A stretch of DNA of 64,000 nucleotides from Solobacterium moorei (lineage in GTDB: Bacteria; Bacillota_I; Bacilli_A; Erysipelotrichales; Erysipelotrichaceae), in contig NZ_AP028934.1 in assembly GCF_036323475.1 (NCBI RefSeq), forward strand, positions 1,178,001 to 1,242,000. The letters are read 5' to 3'. Within the stretch, counting starts at the first letter, position 1, and each line of letters begins with the position of its first letter. The notes under the pieces are model-generated. The model ran no database searches. It was given only the letters and a program-made list of their open reading frames with translations, and was not told where the DNA came from. Both the position numbers and the translations under genes were made by a program. Below, one piece after another: positions 1 through 7,645 of the stretch.

Positions 1-1
1 A

Positions 2-208
2 GGCTTTCGGACAAAACAGACTATGAAGAATGATGAGATTTGGAAAAAATGTCAACGATTTTCAGGTTTTACAGGTGTAATGACAGGCTTTGTGATTGTG
101 GTAATTAGCTTTCTTTTTAACAATATAACATTGATTATTTCTGCTTTGATTATCACATTCTTAAAAATAGGAATTGATATTGCCTATAGTTATAAAGTTG
201 ATTGTTAA
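2..208 (+). CDS. SdpI-family membrane protein, C-terminal part (cut by window edge)
   Basis: The reading frame is open from the first bases of the window, so the ATG at 23 is probably internal. Read from base 2, the peptide starts GFRTKQTMKNDEIWKK, which resembles the conserved G-[YF]-R-T-x(3)-M-K-x(3)-W block of SdpI/YhfL-type membrane proteins. Two hydrophobic segments follow (about residues 25-45 and 48-62). SdpI of Bacillus is an immunity protein against the SdpC toxin, but many family members have no known toxin partner and none is visible here. The gene ends at 206-208 and is followed by a terminator that has been split by an insertion sequence. The family call rests on this short block only. 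Confidence 0.6.
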   Translation, partial: GFRTKQTMKNDEIWKKCQRFSGFTGVMTGFVIVVISFLFNNITLIISALIITFLKIGIDIAYSYKVDC

Positions 209-218
209 AATTCTTCTT

Positions 219-235
219 AAAAAGAACAGTACAAT
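219..235 (+). terminator. Left arm and loop of an intrinsic terminator split by an IS
   Basis: AAAAAGAACAGTAC followed by AAT at 219-235 is matched, after the insertion sequence, by GTACCGTTCTTTTT at 1771-1784. Rejoined, the arms form a 14-bp stem with one mismatch, a 3-base AAT loop and a T-run. This is the expected terminator of the SdpI-like gene ending at 208. The IS interrupts it exactly at the loop. Confidence 0.7.
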
Positions 236-291
236 TGAGGTGACCCCTAAAAGTTAGACTTTTTACGAGATGACTTTGGTCATCTCTTTTT

Positions 292-1110
292 TTATGAAGC
301 TAGAAGATGTTGTCTGTATTGAACAGGACTCATCCATCCTAACTTTTCTTTTATTCGTTGCTCATTGTAATAATTAATAAATCTTTCTATTTTTAGCTTC
401 AGTTCATCGAAACTATAGTACATGACTCCATAGTATATTTCTTGTTTAATCAGTCCAAAGAAATTTTCCATAACTGAGTTATCAAGGCAGTTTCCTTTTC
501 GAGACATACTCTGGAAGATTCTTTCTTCTTTTAATCTACGTGTATAAGCGTTCATCTGATATGCCCATCCTTGATCAGAATGAAATGTTCTTCTATATGG
601 GCAGTCTGTAGTGATTGTAATAGCTTTCTCCAAGGCATTCATCACGTTTTCTGCAGAAGGTCTCTTACCAATTTCGTAACTAAGTATCTCACCACTACAC
701 ATATCCATAAATGGATCTAGATAAAGCTTATGTATTGTCATATGCCCCTTTGTATCGACTTCATAATACTTGAATTCAGTTGTATCTGTTGTTATTTTCT
801 GATGCGGTATATGTGTCTTGAAGCGTCTGTGAATTCTATTAGGCGCAACTCTTCCAACTGTTCCTCTATAAGAACTGTATTTTCTGCTTTTGCGAGTATA
901 AGACGTTACCTGTAAGTGAAGCTTTTGTATGATTCTCTGTACTTTCTTTTTGTTAATGATATATCCATGGTTGCGAAGTTCTCCAACGATTCTACGGTAG
1001 CCATAATCCTTATTATTTGCACGAATTTCTTGTATGTTTTCTTCAATCTCTTTATCAGGATTTTCTCTATCAAATCTCTTTTGCCAATACATATATGTCG
1101 CTTTTGACAT
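292..1110 (-). CDS. IS150-type transposase OrfB (DDE integrase core)
   Basis: This is the catalytic subunit of an IS3-family transposase, which cuts and joins DNA ends. The rve/DDE core is visible: the first Asp lies in TTDTTEFKYYE, the second in FHSDQGWAYQ, and the Glu in NSVMENFFGLIKQE. The listed start is the first ATG (1110), but the frame stays open upstream. It encodes a typical OrfB beginning (LRQKFKLKDLLLYTGMSK) that overlaps the end of OrfA in the -1 frame. The active protein is therefore probably an OrfAB fusion made by -1 ribosomal frameshifting. I could not pin down the slippery site. Intact and likely functional. Confidence 0.9.
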   Translation of the reverse strand: MSKATYMYWQKRFDRENPDKEIEENIQEIRANNKDYGYRRIVGELRNHGYIINKKKVQRIIQKLHLQVTSYTRKSRKYSSYRGTVGRVAPNRIHRRFKTHIPHQKITTDTTEFKYYEVDTKGHMTIHKLYLDPFMDMCSGEILSYEIGKRPSAENVMNALEKAITITTDCPYRRTFHSDQGWAYQMNAYTRRLKEERIFQSMSRKGNCLDNSVMENFFGLIKQEIYYGVMYYSFDELKLKIERFINYYNEQRIKEKLGWMSPVQYRQHLLAS

Positions 1111-1133
1111 TCCGGTATATAAGAGAAGGTCTT

Positions 1134-1712
1134 TTAGCTTGAACTTTTGTCGGAGACTGTTGATGACGAGTGCCGTTCTCTCATTCTTTCTTCGTCCTCT
1201 AAACGCAGCCTCCTCAGTTCTTTTAAAAATGCATTCTCTATTCTTAACCGAAGAAGTTCATCTTCTAATTTCTTTATATGTTCTACACTTGTATTAACAG
1301 AAGCTTCTTCCATGAGTTTGTTTTGAGTCTTTCTATCTGTCTTATCCATAGCTTTCCTTCGACCCTTTCGGCGTGATTTTAACGCATCAGGACCTGCTAT
1401 ACGAAAGCGATTAACCCAGTTGCCAATCGTAGCTGGGTTCTTAATGCCATTCTGTATAGCTAACTCTTGATATGTGATTTCACTTGTTAAATACAACTCT
1501 ACAATAGAAAGTTTCATTTCGAAAGAATAAACTTCATTTTCTCGTGAGCGCAATAAACCATCATTTCCAAATGCTTTATAGTTTTTCACCCATTTGTGTA
1601 GCTGGGATTTAGAGCCTAATCCATATTTTTTAGAAAGATATAGAATTCCTCCTTTACCATTCAAATATTCTAAAACTATTTTTTTCTTGAATTCAAAACT
1701 GTGTTTTGTCAT
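1134..1712 (-). CDS. IS150-type transposase OrfA (helix-turn-helix)
   Basis: DNA-binding subunit of the IS3-family transposase, about 192 residues. It carries two tandem helix-turn-helix segments: residues about 1-55, containing YLSKKYGLGSKSQLHKW, and about 60-115, containing YQELAIQNGIKNPATIGNW. A basic stretch RRKGRRK and a C-terminal coiled coil (KLEDELLRLRIENAFLKELRR) follow; the coiled coil resembles the leucine zipper of this group. The ATG at 1712 is chosen over the one at 1730 because GGAGGT lies about 10 bases upstream of it. It ends inside the upstream extension of OrfB, as expected for programmed frameshifting. Confidence 0.85.
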   Translation of the reverse strand: MTKHSFEFKKKIVLEYLNGKGGILYLSKKYGLGSKSQLHKWVKNYKAFGNDGLLRSRENEVYSFEMKLSIVELYLTSEITYQELAIQNGIKNPATIGNWVNRFRIAGPDALKSRRKGRRKAMDKTDRKTQNKLMEEASVNTSVEHIKKLEDELLRLRIENAFLKELRRLRLEDEERMRERHSSSTVSDKSSS

Positions 1713-1818
1713 AAAAATACCGACCTCCATTCGTTAGATTCTTGGTCTAACTTTTGGGGGTCGGTACAATGTACCGTTCTTTTTAGATAATAAAAATCGA
1801 TCGAAGTCGATTTAGTAG

Positions 1819-1892
1819 TGACGCGTACGGGATTCGAACCCGTGAATGCCGCCTTGAGAGGGCGGTGTGTTAAGCCGCTTCACCAACGCGCC
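1819..1892 (-). tRNA. tRNA-Glu (anticodon CTC)
   Basis: Read on the minus strand, the gene starts GGCGCGT at 1892 and ends ACGCGTC plus discriminator A at 1819. These form a 7-bp acceptor stem with one G-T pair. The anticodon stem-loop is CCGCC-CTCTCAA-GGCGG, giving anticodon CTC, which reads GAG. The T arm is ACGGG-TTCGAAT-CCCGT. The body resembles Bacillus-type tRNA-Glu. CCA is not encoded. The usual TTC isoacceptor must lie elsewhere. Confidence 0.9.
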
Positions 1893-2042
1893 GTTATTGA
1901 AGCTTGCTAATAGATTATACTAAATGAGAATCGATACTTCAATAAAAAGTTTTGGAAAATGCTTGTTGGAAGGGATGCGTAATCAATAGATATATATGAT
2001 ATACTAACTAATGCAAATATGTTTGTGTAAAGGAGTAGTTCT

Positions 2043-3914
2043 ATGTGTGGAATAGTAGGATTTGTAGATAAAAAAACACAGAGTGAAAAAGCAGTGATTA
2101 TTAAGGACATGATGGATGCGATTATTCACCGTGGCCCAAATAGTGCTGGTCAATATATTGATGACGACGTGGCTTTGGGCTTTCGTCGTTTGAGTATCAT
2201 CGACTTAGAAGGTGGTAGTCAGCCATTATATAACGAAGAAAAGACAAAAGTTTTAACTTTCAATGGTGAGATTTATAACTATCAGTCTATTCGTAAGGAA
2301 CTTGTTGAAAAGGGTTATCATTTTAAGACAAATACAGACTCTGAAGTTTTGATTCATGGTTACCAAGAGTATGGTGTAGCACTTTTACAAAAGTTACGTG
2401 GTATGTTCGCCTTTGTTATCTGGGACACAGAGAAGAAGGAGTTATTTGGTGCTCGTGACCATTTTGGTATTAAGCCATTCTATTACTACAACACGGATGA
2501 AGTATTTATGTATGGTTCTGAAATTAAGTCTTTCTTACATCATCCATCCTTTAAAAAGGAGTTAAATAAGGAAGCTCTAAAACCATACTTAACATTCCAA
2601 TATCCTGCAATCAAAGAGTGTTTCTTTAAGAATGTATATCGTTTACCAGAAGGACATTATTTCATCTTTAAGGATGATAAGTTAGATATTCAACAGTATT
2701 GGGACTTACATCAAGAAGAAAAGGATATGACCCTAGAAGAGGCTGTAAACTTCATCGATGAAACAGTACAGGAGTCTGTCGCTACGCATAAGATTGCGGA
2801 TGTAGAAGTAGGTTCGTTCTTATCCTCTGGTGTAGACTCTAGTTTGGTTGCGTCTATCTTGAAGCCTGCGAAGACTTACTCTGTTGGTTTTGGAACATCG
2901 TACAATGAGTCTACAGAAGCAAAGGCTTTAACGGATATTTTAGGATTACACAATACGTCTCGTACATTAACTGGTGAAGAGGCATTCCAATACTTCCCAC
3001 AGATTCAATATTACTTAGATGAACCAGATTCAAACCCATCAGTAGTTCCGCTGTTCTTCTTATCGGAACTTGCTGCACGTGATGTGAAGGTTGTTATGAG
3101 TGGAGAGGGTGCAGATGAATTATTTGCTGGTTATATTGATTATGGTTGGCATTCTAACTCTATGACCGTACGTAAACTTGGCGAAGCTCTAAAGAAGTTA
3201 TCCCAAAGCAAGCGTCATAAGTTATCAGAGCACTTAAAGAAATTACCAAACTTCCCTGGTAAGTTACATTTATTAAAGGCTGTACAACCAGCTGAAGAAT
3301 ACTTCATTGGTCAAGCACTTGTATTTACAGAAGAGGAAGCAACAGCAATTGTAAAGCCTGAATATCGTAAGTCACCGTCTGTGAAAGATATCGTGATGGA
3401 TAAGTATGCAAAAGTTAAGAACTTATCTGAAATCAAAAAGATGCAGTACTTAGATATGCACCAATGGATGCCTGGAGATATCTTGTTAAAGGCTGATAAG
3501 ATGTCTATGGCACACTCACTTGAGTTACGTGTTCCATTATTAGATAAAAAAATGATGGAATGTGCTGAGGTGATTCCTACAAAGTATTTATTCAATGAAC
3601 ACAATACGAAGTATGCTTTCCGCCAAGCTGCGTTCCGTCATATTCCTAAGGAGTGGGCAGCACGTCCTAAGCTTGGTTTCCCAGTTCCTATTAAGGACTG
3701 GTTACGTACAGAGAAGTTCTATCAGATTGTACGTGCAGAATTATCAAAGGACTTCGTTGGAGAATTCTTTGATCAAAAGGCAGTGTTACAACTATTAGAC
3801 GACAATTTCCAAGGTAAGGTGGACGCTCGTCGTAAGATTTGGACACTCTATACATTTATCACTTGGTATGATGTATACTTCATCCAAGGTGGCAACAAAC
3901 CTCAAGTTGCTTAG
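2043..3914 (+). CDS. asnB: Asparagine synthase (glutamine-hydrolysing)
   Basis: It makes asparagine from aspartate, glutamine and ATP in the cytoplasm. The 623-residue protein begins MCGIVGF, so Cys2 is the N-terminal glutaminase nucleophile once Met1 is removed. RGPNSAG and NGEIYN are class II amidotransferase motifs in the first 200 residues. The synthetase domain follows, with the ATP-pyrophosphatase loop SSGVDSS near residue 260 and the SGEGADELF motif near residue 360. Length matches the AsnB family. The start has a good AAAGGAG site. It appears monocistronic, closed by a strong terminator just after the stop codon. Confidence 0.95.
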   Translation: MCGIVGFVDKKTQSEKAVIIKDMMDAIIHRGPNSAGQYIDDDVALGFRRLSIIDLEGGSQPLYNEEKTKVLTFNGEIYNYQSIRKELVEKGYHFKTNTDSEVLIHGYQEYGVALLQKLRGMFAFVIWDTEKKELFGARDHFGIKPFYYYNTDEVFMYGSEIKSFLHHPSFKKELNKEALKPYLTFQYPAIKECFFKNVYRLPEGHYFIFKDDKLDIQQYWDLHQEEKDMTLEEAVNFIDETVQESVATHKIADVEVGSFLSSGVDSSLVASILKPAKTYSVGFGTSYNESTEAKALTDILGLHNTSRTLTGEEAFQYFPQIQYYLDEPDSNPSVVPLFFLSELAARDVKVVMSGEGADELFAGYIDYGWHSNSMTVRKLGEALKKLSQSKRHKLSEHLKKLPNFPGKLHLLKAVQPAEEYFIGQALVFTEEEATAIVKPEYRKSPSVKDIVMDKYAKVKNLSEIKKMQYLDMHQWMPGDILLKADKMSMAHSLELRVPLLDKKMMECAEVIPTKYLFNEHNTKYAFRQAAFRHIPKEWAARPKLGFPVPIKDWLRTEKFYQIVRAELSKDFVGEFFDQKAVLQLLDDNFQGKVDARRKIWTLYTFITWYDVYFIQGGNKPQVA

Positions 3915-3937
3915 TCGACGCAGATGCGTCGATTTTT
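3915..3937 (+). terminator. Intrinsic terminator after asnB
   Basis: A perfect 8-bp stem TCGACGCA/TGCGTCGA with a GA loop is followed by five T. It begins at the base after the asnB stop codon and separates asnB from the PAP2 gene. Confidence 0.85.
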
Positions 3938-3951
3938 AAAAGGAGATATGC

Positions 3952-4581
3952 ATGCAGGTTTTTCAAAAGAAAAATATAAAGTGGGTCATTGTACTTATTT
4001 GTATCAGTATCTTCGTATATTTGATGCAAGCAGTATGGGGGAGTCGGGTATTACCAATTGATACTTCTGGTTATGGCTTCATGTCAAAACACTTTATATC
4101 TAATTCACTAACACCAGTGATGAGATTGATTACACAGTTTGGTGGTACAATCTTGATGATTGTATGGGCTCTTGCATCATTGGTGCTGATCAAAAATAAA
4201 AGAATCGCTATCAGTGTCGTATCAAACTTAGTATTAATTGCATTGTTAAATAACATACTAAAATTGATAGTACGACGTGCCCGTCCAACTGGATTTCGTT
4301 TGATTGCGGAAACAGGGTACAGTTTTCCATCAGGGCATTCCATGGTAAGTATGGCATTCTATGGATATTTGATTTATCTGATTTATAAAAATGTTAGAAA
4401 TAAGAAGCTACGTTGGACTTTAATTACATGTTTTAGCCTATTGATTTTAATTATTGGTATGAGTCGTATTTATCTTGGAGTTCATTATACATCTGATGTG
4501 TTTGCGGGATTCTTATTTTCACTTGGATACTTAGTTATCTATACTAAATTGACTGATCCAATTGTATTTCTAAAGAAATAA
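3952..4581 (+). CDS. PAP2-superfamily membrane phosphatase
   Basis: This is an integral membrane phosphatase of the type 2 phosphatidic acid phosphatase superfamily. Members remove phosphate from lipid phosphates such as phosphatidate, phosphatidylglycerophosphate or undecaprenyl diphosphate. All three catalytic motifs are present: KLIVRRARP near residue 107, SFPSGHS near 125, and SRIYLGVHYTSD near 170. About six hydrophobic segments surround them. The ATG is preceded by AAGGAGATATGC. The substrate cannot be told from sequence; undecaprenyl-diphosphate or phosphatidylglycerophosphate phosphatase are the likely options. It is convergent with ispG. Confidence 0.88.
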   Translation: MQVFQKKNIKWVIVLICISIFVYLMQAVWGSRVLPIDTSGYGFMSKHFISNSLTPVMRLITQFGGTILMIVWALASLVLIKNKRIAISVVSNLVLIALLNNILKLIVRRARPTGFRLIAETGYSFPSGHSMVSMAFYGYLIYLIYKNVRNKKLRWTLITCFSLLILIIGMSRIYLGVHYTSDVFAGFLFSLGYLVIYTKLTDPIVFLKK

Positions 4582-4614
4582 GTAAAAACAGAGAAGCTAT
4601 TTTTGGCTTCTCTG
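4582..4614 (-). terminator. Intrinsic terminator of ispG
   Basis: The stem CAGAGAAGC (4589-4597) pairs with GCTTCTCTG (4606-4614). On the minus strand it is followed by TTTTTAC. The hairpin overlaps the last codons and stop of ispG. Confidence 0.75.
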
Positions 4615-5670
4615 CTCTTCTATAATCTTTTCGATTTCTTCAATCAATGCTTGTTTAATTTCTGCTTGCGGTACTGTACGGATAACTTTTCCTTTCCGAA
4701 AGAGAATGCCTGACTTTGAACCACCTGCAATACCAATATCAGCACGGCTAGCTTCTTGCATACCATTAACAGGACAGCCCATGACTGCGACTGTGATATT
4801 TGCCTTGATACTGTGGAGATAATCCTCCATCTCTTTGACAAGCGGAATCATGTCATACTGGATTCTTCCACATGTAGGACATGCGACTAAATCAGGTACA
4901 TCTTTAATCAAACGGAAACTACGTAGTAATGCTTTTCCGATGATCAATTCATCCTTTGGAGGACCTGATACGGAGATACGAATTGTATCACCAATTCCTT
5001 CATGTAAGAGTACACCTAATGCGGCAGAAGATTTTACGGCAGAATCCGCAAAACCGCCAGCTTCTGTAACGCCTAAATGAAGAGGATAGTTAAATGTCTT
5101 TGCGGCGAGTTCATACGCATCAATGGTAAGTTCTACATTAGAAGATTTAAATGATAAACAGATATCATAGAAATCCATACTCTCAAGAATATCGACGTGA
5201 CGCTTAGCACTTTCGACAAGAGCTTCTGCACATGGACCGCCGTATTTCTCTAAGAGTTCTCTTTCTAAAGAACCCGCATTGATACCAATACGAATTGGTA
5301 CATGCTTTTCTTTACATTTGGCAACGACGGCTTCTGTATTCTTGCGTGATCCAATATTACCAGGATTGATACGGATTGCATCAATGCCGCTATCTAGACA
5401 GATGAGGGCAAGTAAATAGTTAAAGTGTATATCTGCGATTAGAGGAATGTTGATGCGAGCTTTGATTGCTGGAATAGCACGAGCATCTTCTTCATCTAAT
5501 ACTGCTGTTCTGACAAGTTCACAGCCATTTGCGGCTAATTCATTGATTTGTGCGACTGAGTGCTCCACATCCTTTGCAGGAACATTTGTCATGGATTGTA
5601 AAACACATTTATTTTGGCCACCAATCTGGACATTTCCTACAAATATAGCACGTGTTTCAGTACGTTTCAT
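4597..5670 (-). CDS. ispG: 4-hydroxy-3-methylbut-2-en-1-yl diphosphate synthase
   Basis: IspG (GcpE) catalyses the penultimate step of the MEP isoprenoid pathway, reducing methylerythritol cyclodiphosphate to HMBPP with a [4Fe-4S] cluster. The 357-residue protein has the conserved N-terminal TIM-barrel half (VGNVQIGGQNKCVLQSMTN; IRINPGNIG). The C-terminal cluster-binding cysteines lie in ACPTCGR and VMGCPVNG. Length matches the two-domain bacterial form. The ATG at 5670 has an AAAGGAG site. An IS30 element sits about 65 bp upstream of the start, so the native promoter could be disturbed. Cysteines and length are those expected of an active enzyme. Confidence 0.95.
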   Translation of the reverse strand: MKRTETRAIFVGNVQIGGQNKCVLQSMTNVPAKDVEHSVAQINELAANGCELVRTAVLDEEDARAIPAIKARINIPLIADIHFNYLLALICLDSGIDAIRINPGNIGSRKNTEAVVAKCKEKHVPIRIGINAGSLERELLEKYGGPCAEALVESAKRHVDILESMDFYDICLSFKSSNVELTIDAYELAAKTFNYPLHLGVTEAGGFADSAVKSSAALGVLLHEGIGDTIRISVSGPPKDELIIGKALLRSFRLIKDVPDLVACPTCGRIQYDMIPLVKEMEDYLHSIKANITVAVMGCPVNGMQEASRADIGIAGGSKSGILFRKGKVIRTVPQAEIKQALIEEIEKIIEEQRSQK

Positions 5671-5735
5671 TATTTCGTCTCCTTTATGAGTACTATTATC
5701 CCACGATTATAAAATTTTATCGAGTTTTTCATCTC

Positions 5736-5957
5736 GCTCAATTTTCAACGAAAGTTCCTTTTCAACGAAAGTTCCCCATTTTTAGGGCTAAAGAGAAGAA
5801 ACATTTTACTGTAATAGTGTACTTATAAGATATTTTGTGATATTGAATATGTATAGACAGGCGATTTGGGCATACGAAAGCTCGGCTTTCAATGATGGTT
5901 TAAATTTTTTCTCATCGAAAGTTCCTTTTTGTAGGTTAGGGATATGTGCCAAATCGG
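5736..5957. repeat. Non-coding left end of IS30-A with sub-terminal repeats
   Basis: This gene-free end of the IS holds three direct CGAAAGTTCC repeats and a small GAAAGC/GCTTTC hairpin near 5877-5892. No open frame of note was seen. The same segment recurs at 57461-57682. Confidence 0.6.
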
Positions 5958-7259
5958 CTAGTGGATGATAGGTGTAAGCTTAACTTGTTTGATGTTGAGG
6001 TGAGTCAACTTGTTAAGACTTAACACCTTTTTGTTTAGTGATAGAGCGGCGATATCGATAGGTGAATTGTAGTTTAAGGATCTACGAGGATAATTGTTTA
6101 CCATGTCAGACACATAGTTGATGTCCTTCTGGGTCAATGCATTCATACTCTTTCCCTTTGGAACACATTCTCTAAAGTGTTCATGGTTCTTCTCACATTT
6201 ACCTTTCTGATCACTTCTTCCGGCCTTGCAGTAGTAGATGGATATTAGTTTTTCTCCTGTATATGCATCGGTCTCTAGACTTAGAGGATCGTGGAACTCA
6301 GAGCCATTGTCAGTAAGAATGATTGGAAAGGTCATAGAAAATAGTTCAGGTCCCAGTACATCCTTGATGATTTCGAATGCACGCTGGACAGCCAACATGC
6401 TTTTTTCCTTTAACAGAAAATATAACTGTAGATTCGATCTTGTATGCAGGAGTGAAAGGACACATTTCTCTTCATCGCCTTGCTTGCCGAGTATTGTATC
6501 CATTTGCCATATATTGATGGAAACATCTTCATTCTCGATACGTTCGAGATAGTCTTCATATCTTCTGCCTTCAAGCCAATCATAGTTGATTGGTATCACG
6601 ACATGTTTGCTGGAAGAGCGTGTTTTATATTTGACCTGACGCTTGAGGTCTACATTGATGATGGCGCCCATATGACGAAAATGAATATAACGATATGCGG
6701 TAGATACTGATATGTCCAACTGATTGTTGTGTATGATGATGTCTGGTGAAAGGTTCTGTTTGACGCCTTTCTCAAAGGCATCGACAATCATCTTCATTTG
6801 TGCTTCTGATTTCTTTGGTCCTTCCTTCCAACTACTGACATTGTCATCCCTCTGTTTTTGGGCAACATCGGCCATATAGAATACCTTTGGCAACTTGCAG
6901 GTTTTGGCATCTGGGCAATTGTTGCAGACATAGGGGAAACGAGATGTATGTTTGCATATTGGTGAAGAGATGAAATCGGAACATAGATCATTGCAGTTAT
7001 CATGTTTACAGAACTTACAACGACCTTGTAGACAGTGAGTACATAACCTTGTGCGATTACATTGATTTTGTCTACCACACTTATTATGAGTATTGGCACG
7101 GACGACAATTCTAAGATGGTGTGTTATCTCATAGCGAATGGCCTTGGGACTCCTGTTAAGAGTAAGGGCAATCATCTTGAGCGTGATGTTAGGATCAGAC
7201 AACAGATTTTGAATAATGAGTCGTTCGTCAAAAGAAAGCTGTTTGTATGTGCTAGTCAT
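5958..7259 (-). CDS. IS30-family transposase (copy 1)
   Basis: A 433-residue transposase. The N-terminal helix-turn-helix (FDERLIIQNLLSDPNITLKM) is followed by a Cys-rich zinc-finger-like segment (residues about 55-125, with CNRTRLCTHC and CKFCKHDNC). A DDE core has Asp in WQMDTILG, Asp in ILTDNGSEF and Glu in KGKCEKNHEHFRECVP. The ATG at 7259 is chosen because AAGGAGG lies 8 bases upstream. The open frame continues to 7382, but that would cross the IS end at 7373. Intact and probably active. It differs from copy 2 by one residue (Ala here, Thr there, in HFRHMG-A/T-IINVD). Confidence 0.93.
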   Translation of the reverse strand: MTSTYKQLSFDERLIIQNLLSDPNITLKMIALTLNRSPKAIRYEITHHLRIVVRANTHNKCGRQNQCNRTRLCTHCLQGRCKFCKHDNCNDLCSDFISSPICKHTSRFPYVCNNCPDAKTCKLPKVFYMADVAQKQRDDNVSSWKEGPKKSEAQMKMIVDAFEKGVKQNLSPDIIIHNNQLDISVSTAYRYIHFRHMGAIINVDLKRQVKYKTRSSSKHVVIPINYDWLEGRRYEDYLERIENEDVSINIWQMDTILGKQGDEEKCVLSLLHTRSNLQLYFLLKEKSMLAVQRAFEIIKDVLGPELFSMTFPIILTDNGSEFHDPLSLETDAYTGEKLISIYYCKAGRSDQKGKCEKNHEHFRECVPKGKSMNALTQKDINYVSDMVNNYPRRSLNYNSPIDIAALSLNKKVLSLNKLTHLNIKQVKLTPIIH

Positions 7260-7402
7260 AAAATATTCCTCCTTTTCTCCACTTTCCTGGCACATATCCC
7301 TTGTGCCATTATCATAAAAGGGAACTTTCACTAAGAAAATAGTGCAAAGAGGAACTTTTAAAAATAATTGAGGGTTTTTCATCTCTTAAAATCATAAAGC
7401 AC

Positions 7403-7431
7403 TTGGAATTGATTTATGAATATGATATACT
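7403..7431 (+). promoter_or_regulatory. Predicted sigma-A promoter of rpmG
   Basis: The -35 box TTGGAA (7403-7408) and -10 box TATACT (7426-7431) are separated by 17 bases. They lie just past the IS30-A target duplication, so the insertion left this promoter whole. Confidence 0.7.
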
Positions 7432-7463
7432 CATCATGCAAAATCTTAGGAGGATTATTAACA

Positions 7464-7616
7464 ATGGCAAGAGAGAATGTAATCTTGGTATGCACAGAAT
7501 GTGGTGAAGAAAACTACATCACTACAAGAAATAAGCGTAAGCACCCAGAAAAGTTGGAAGTTAAGAAGTACTGTCCGCGTTTACGCAAAATGACATTGCA
7601 TAAGGAGAAGAAATAA
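7464..7616 (+). CDS. rpmG: 50S ribosomal protein L33
   Basis: A 50-residue ribosomal protein of the large subunit. The sequence [19 protein letters not shown] and the ending [17 protein letters not shown] are typical of bL33. The first CxxC (CTEC) is kept; the second pair is reduced to one Cys (YCPRLRK), so zinc binding is doubtful. The ATG at 7464 follows TTAGGAGGATTATTAACA. The longer open frame from 7416 has no such site and adds residues atypical of L33. Confidence 0.95.
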   Translation: MARENVILVCTECGEENYITTRNKRKHPEKLEVKKYCPRLRKMTLHKEKK

Positions 7617-7636
7617 CCTTTGTTGGTTATTTTTTT
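7612..7636 (+). terminator. Intrinsic terminator after rpmG
   Basis: AATAACC pairs with GGTTATT across a short loop, followed by a run of T. It overlaps the rpmG stop codon and ends about 10 bases before the next ATG. Confidence 0.8.
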
Positions 7637-7645
7637 ATATTTTGT

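Larger units (their letters stand above)
236..1767 (-). mobile_element. IS3-family (IS150-type) insertion sequence
   Basis: About 1.53 kb with two transposase frames on the minus strand. The ends are imperfect inverted repeats: GACCCCTAAAAGTTAGAC near the left end matches the reverse complement of the right end, which reads GACCCCCAAAAGTTAGAC. AAT flanks the element on both sides (233-235 and 1768-1770), fitting the 3-bp target duplication usual for the IS150 group; the longer match TACAAT (230-235, 1765-1770) makes the exact right end uncertain by a few bases. Removing the element restores a terminator hairpin. Confidence 0.85.
5724..7385 (-). mobile_element. IS30-family element A, copy 1, with 12-bp target duplications
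   Basis: The element itself spans 5736-7373 (1638 bp). It is flanked by identical 12-bp repeats GTTTTTCATCTC (5724-5735 and 7374-7385). The termini are inverted: GCTCAATTTT at the left against CCTCAATTATTTT (reverse complement) at the right. Sub-terminal CGAAAGTTCC occurs three times at the left (5749, 5766, 5916). Inverted forms lie at the right near 7321 and 7350; these are probably transposase binding sites. A second copy (57461-59098) is identical except for one base seen. It was inserted between ispG and the rpmG promoter. Confidence 0.9.

Noticed and set aside
7260-7382. N-terminal extension of the IS30-A transposase to 474 residues
   Set aside because: It crosses the IS end and target duplication and lacks a ribosome site; copy 2 has a different extension, so the shared start at MTSTYKQLS is used.
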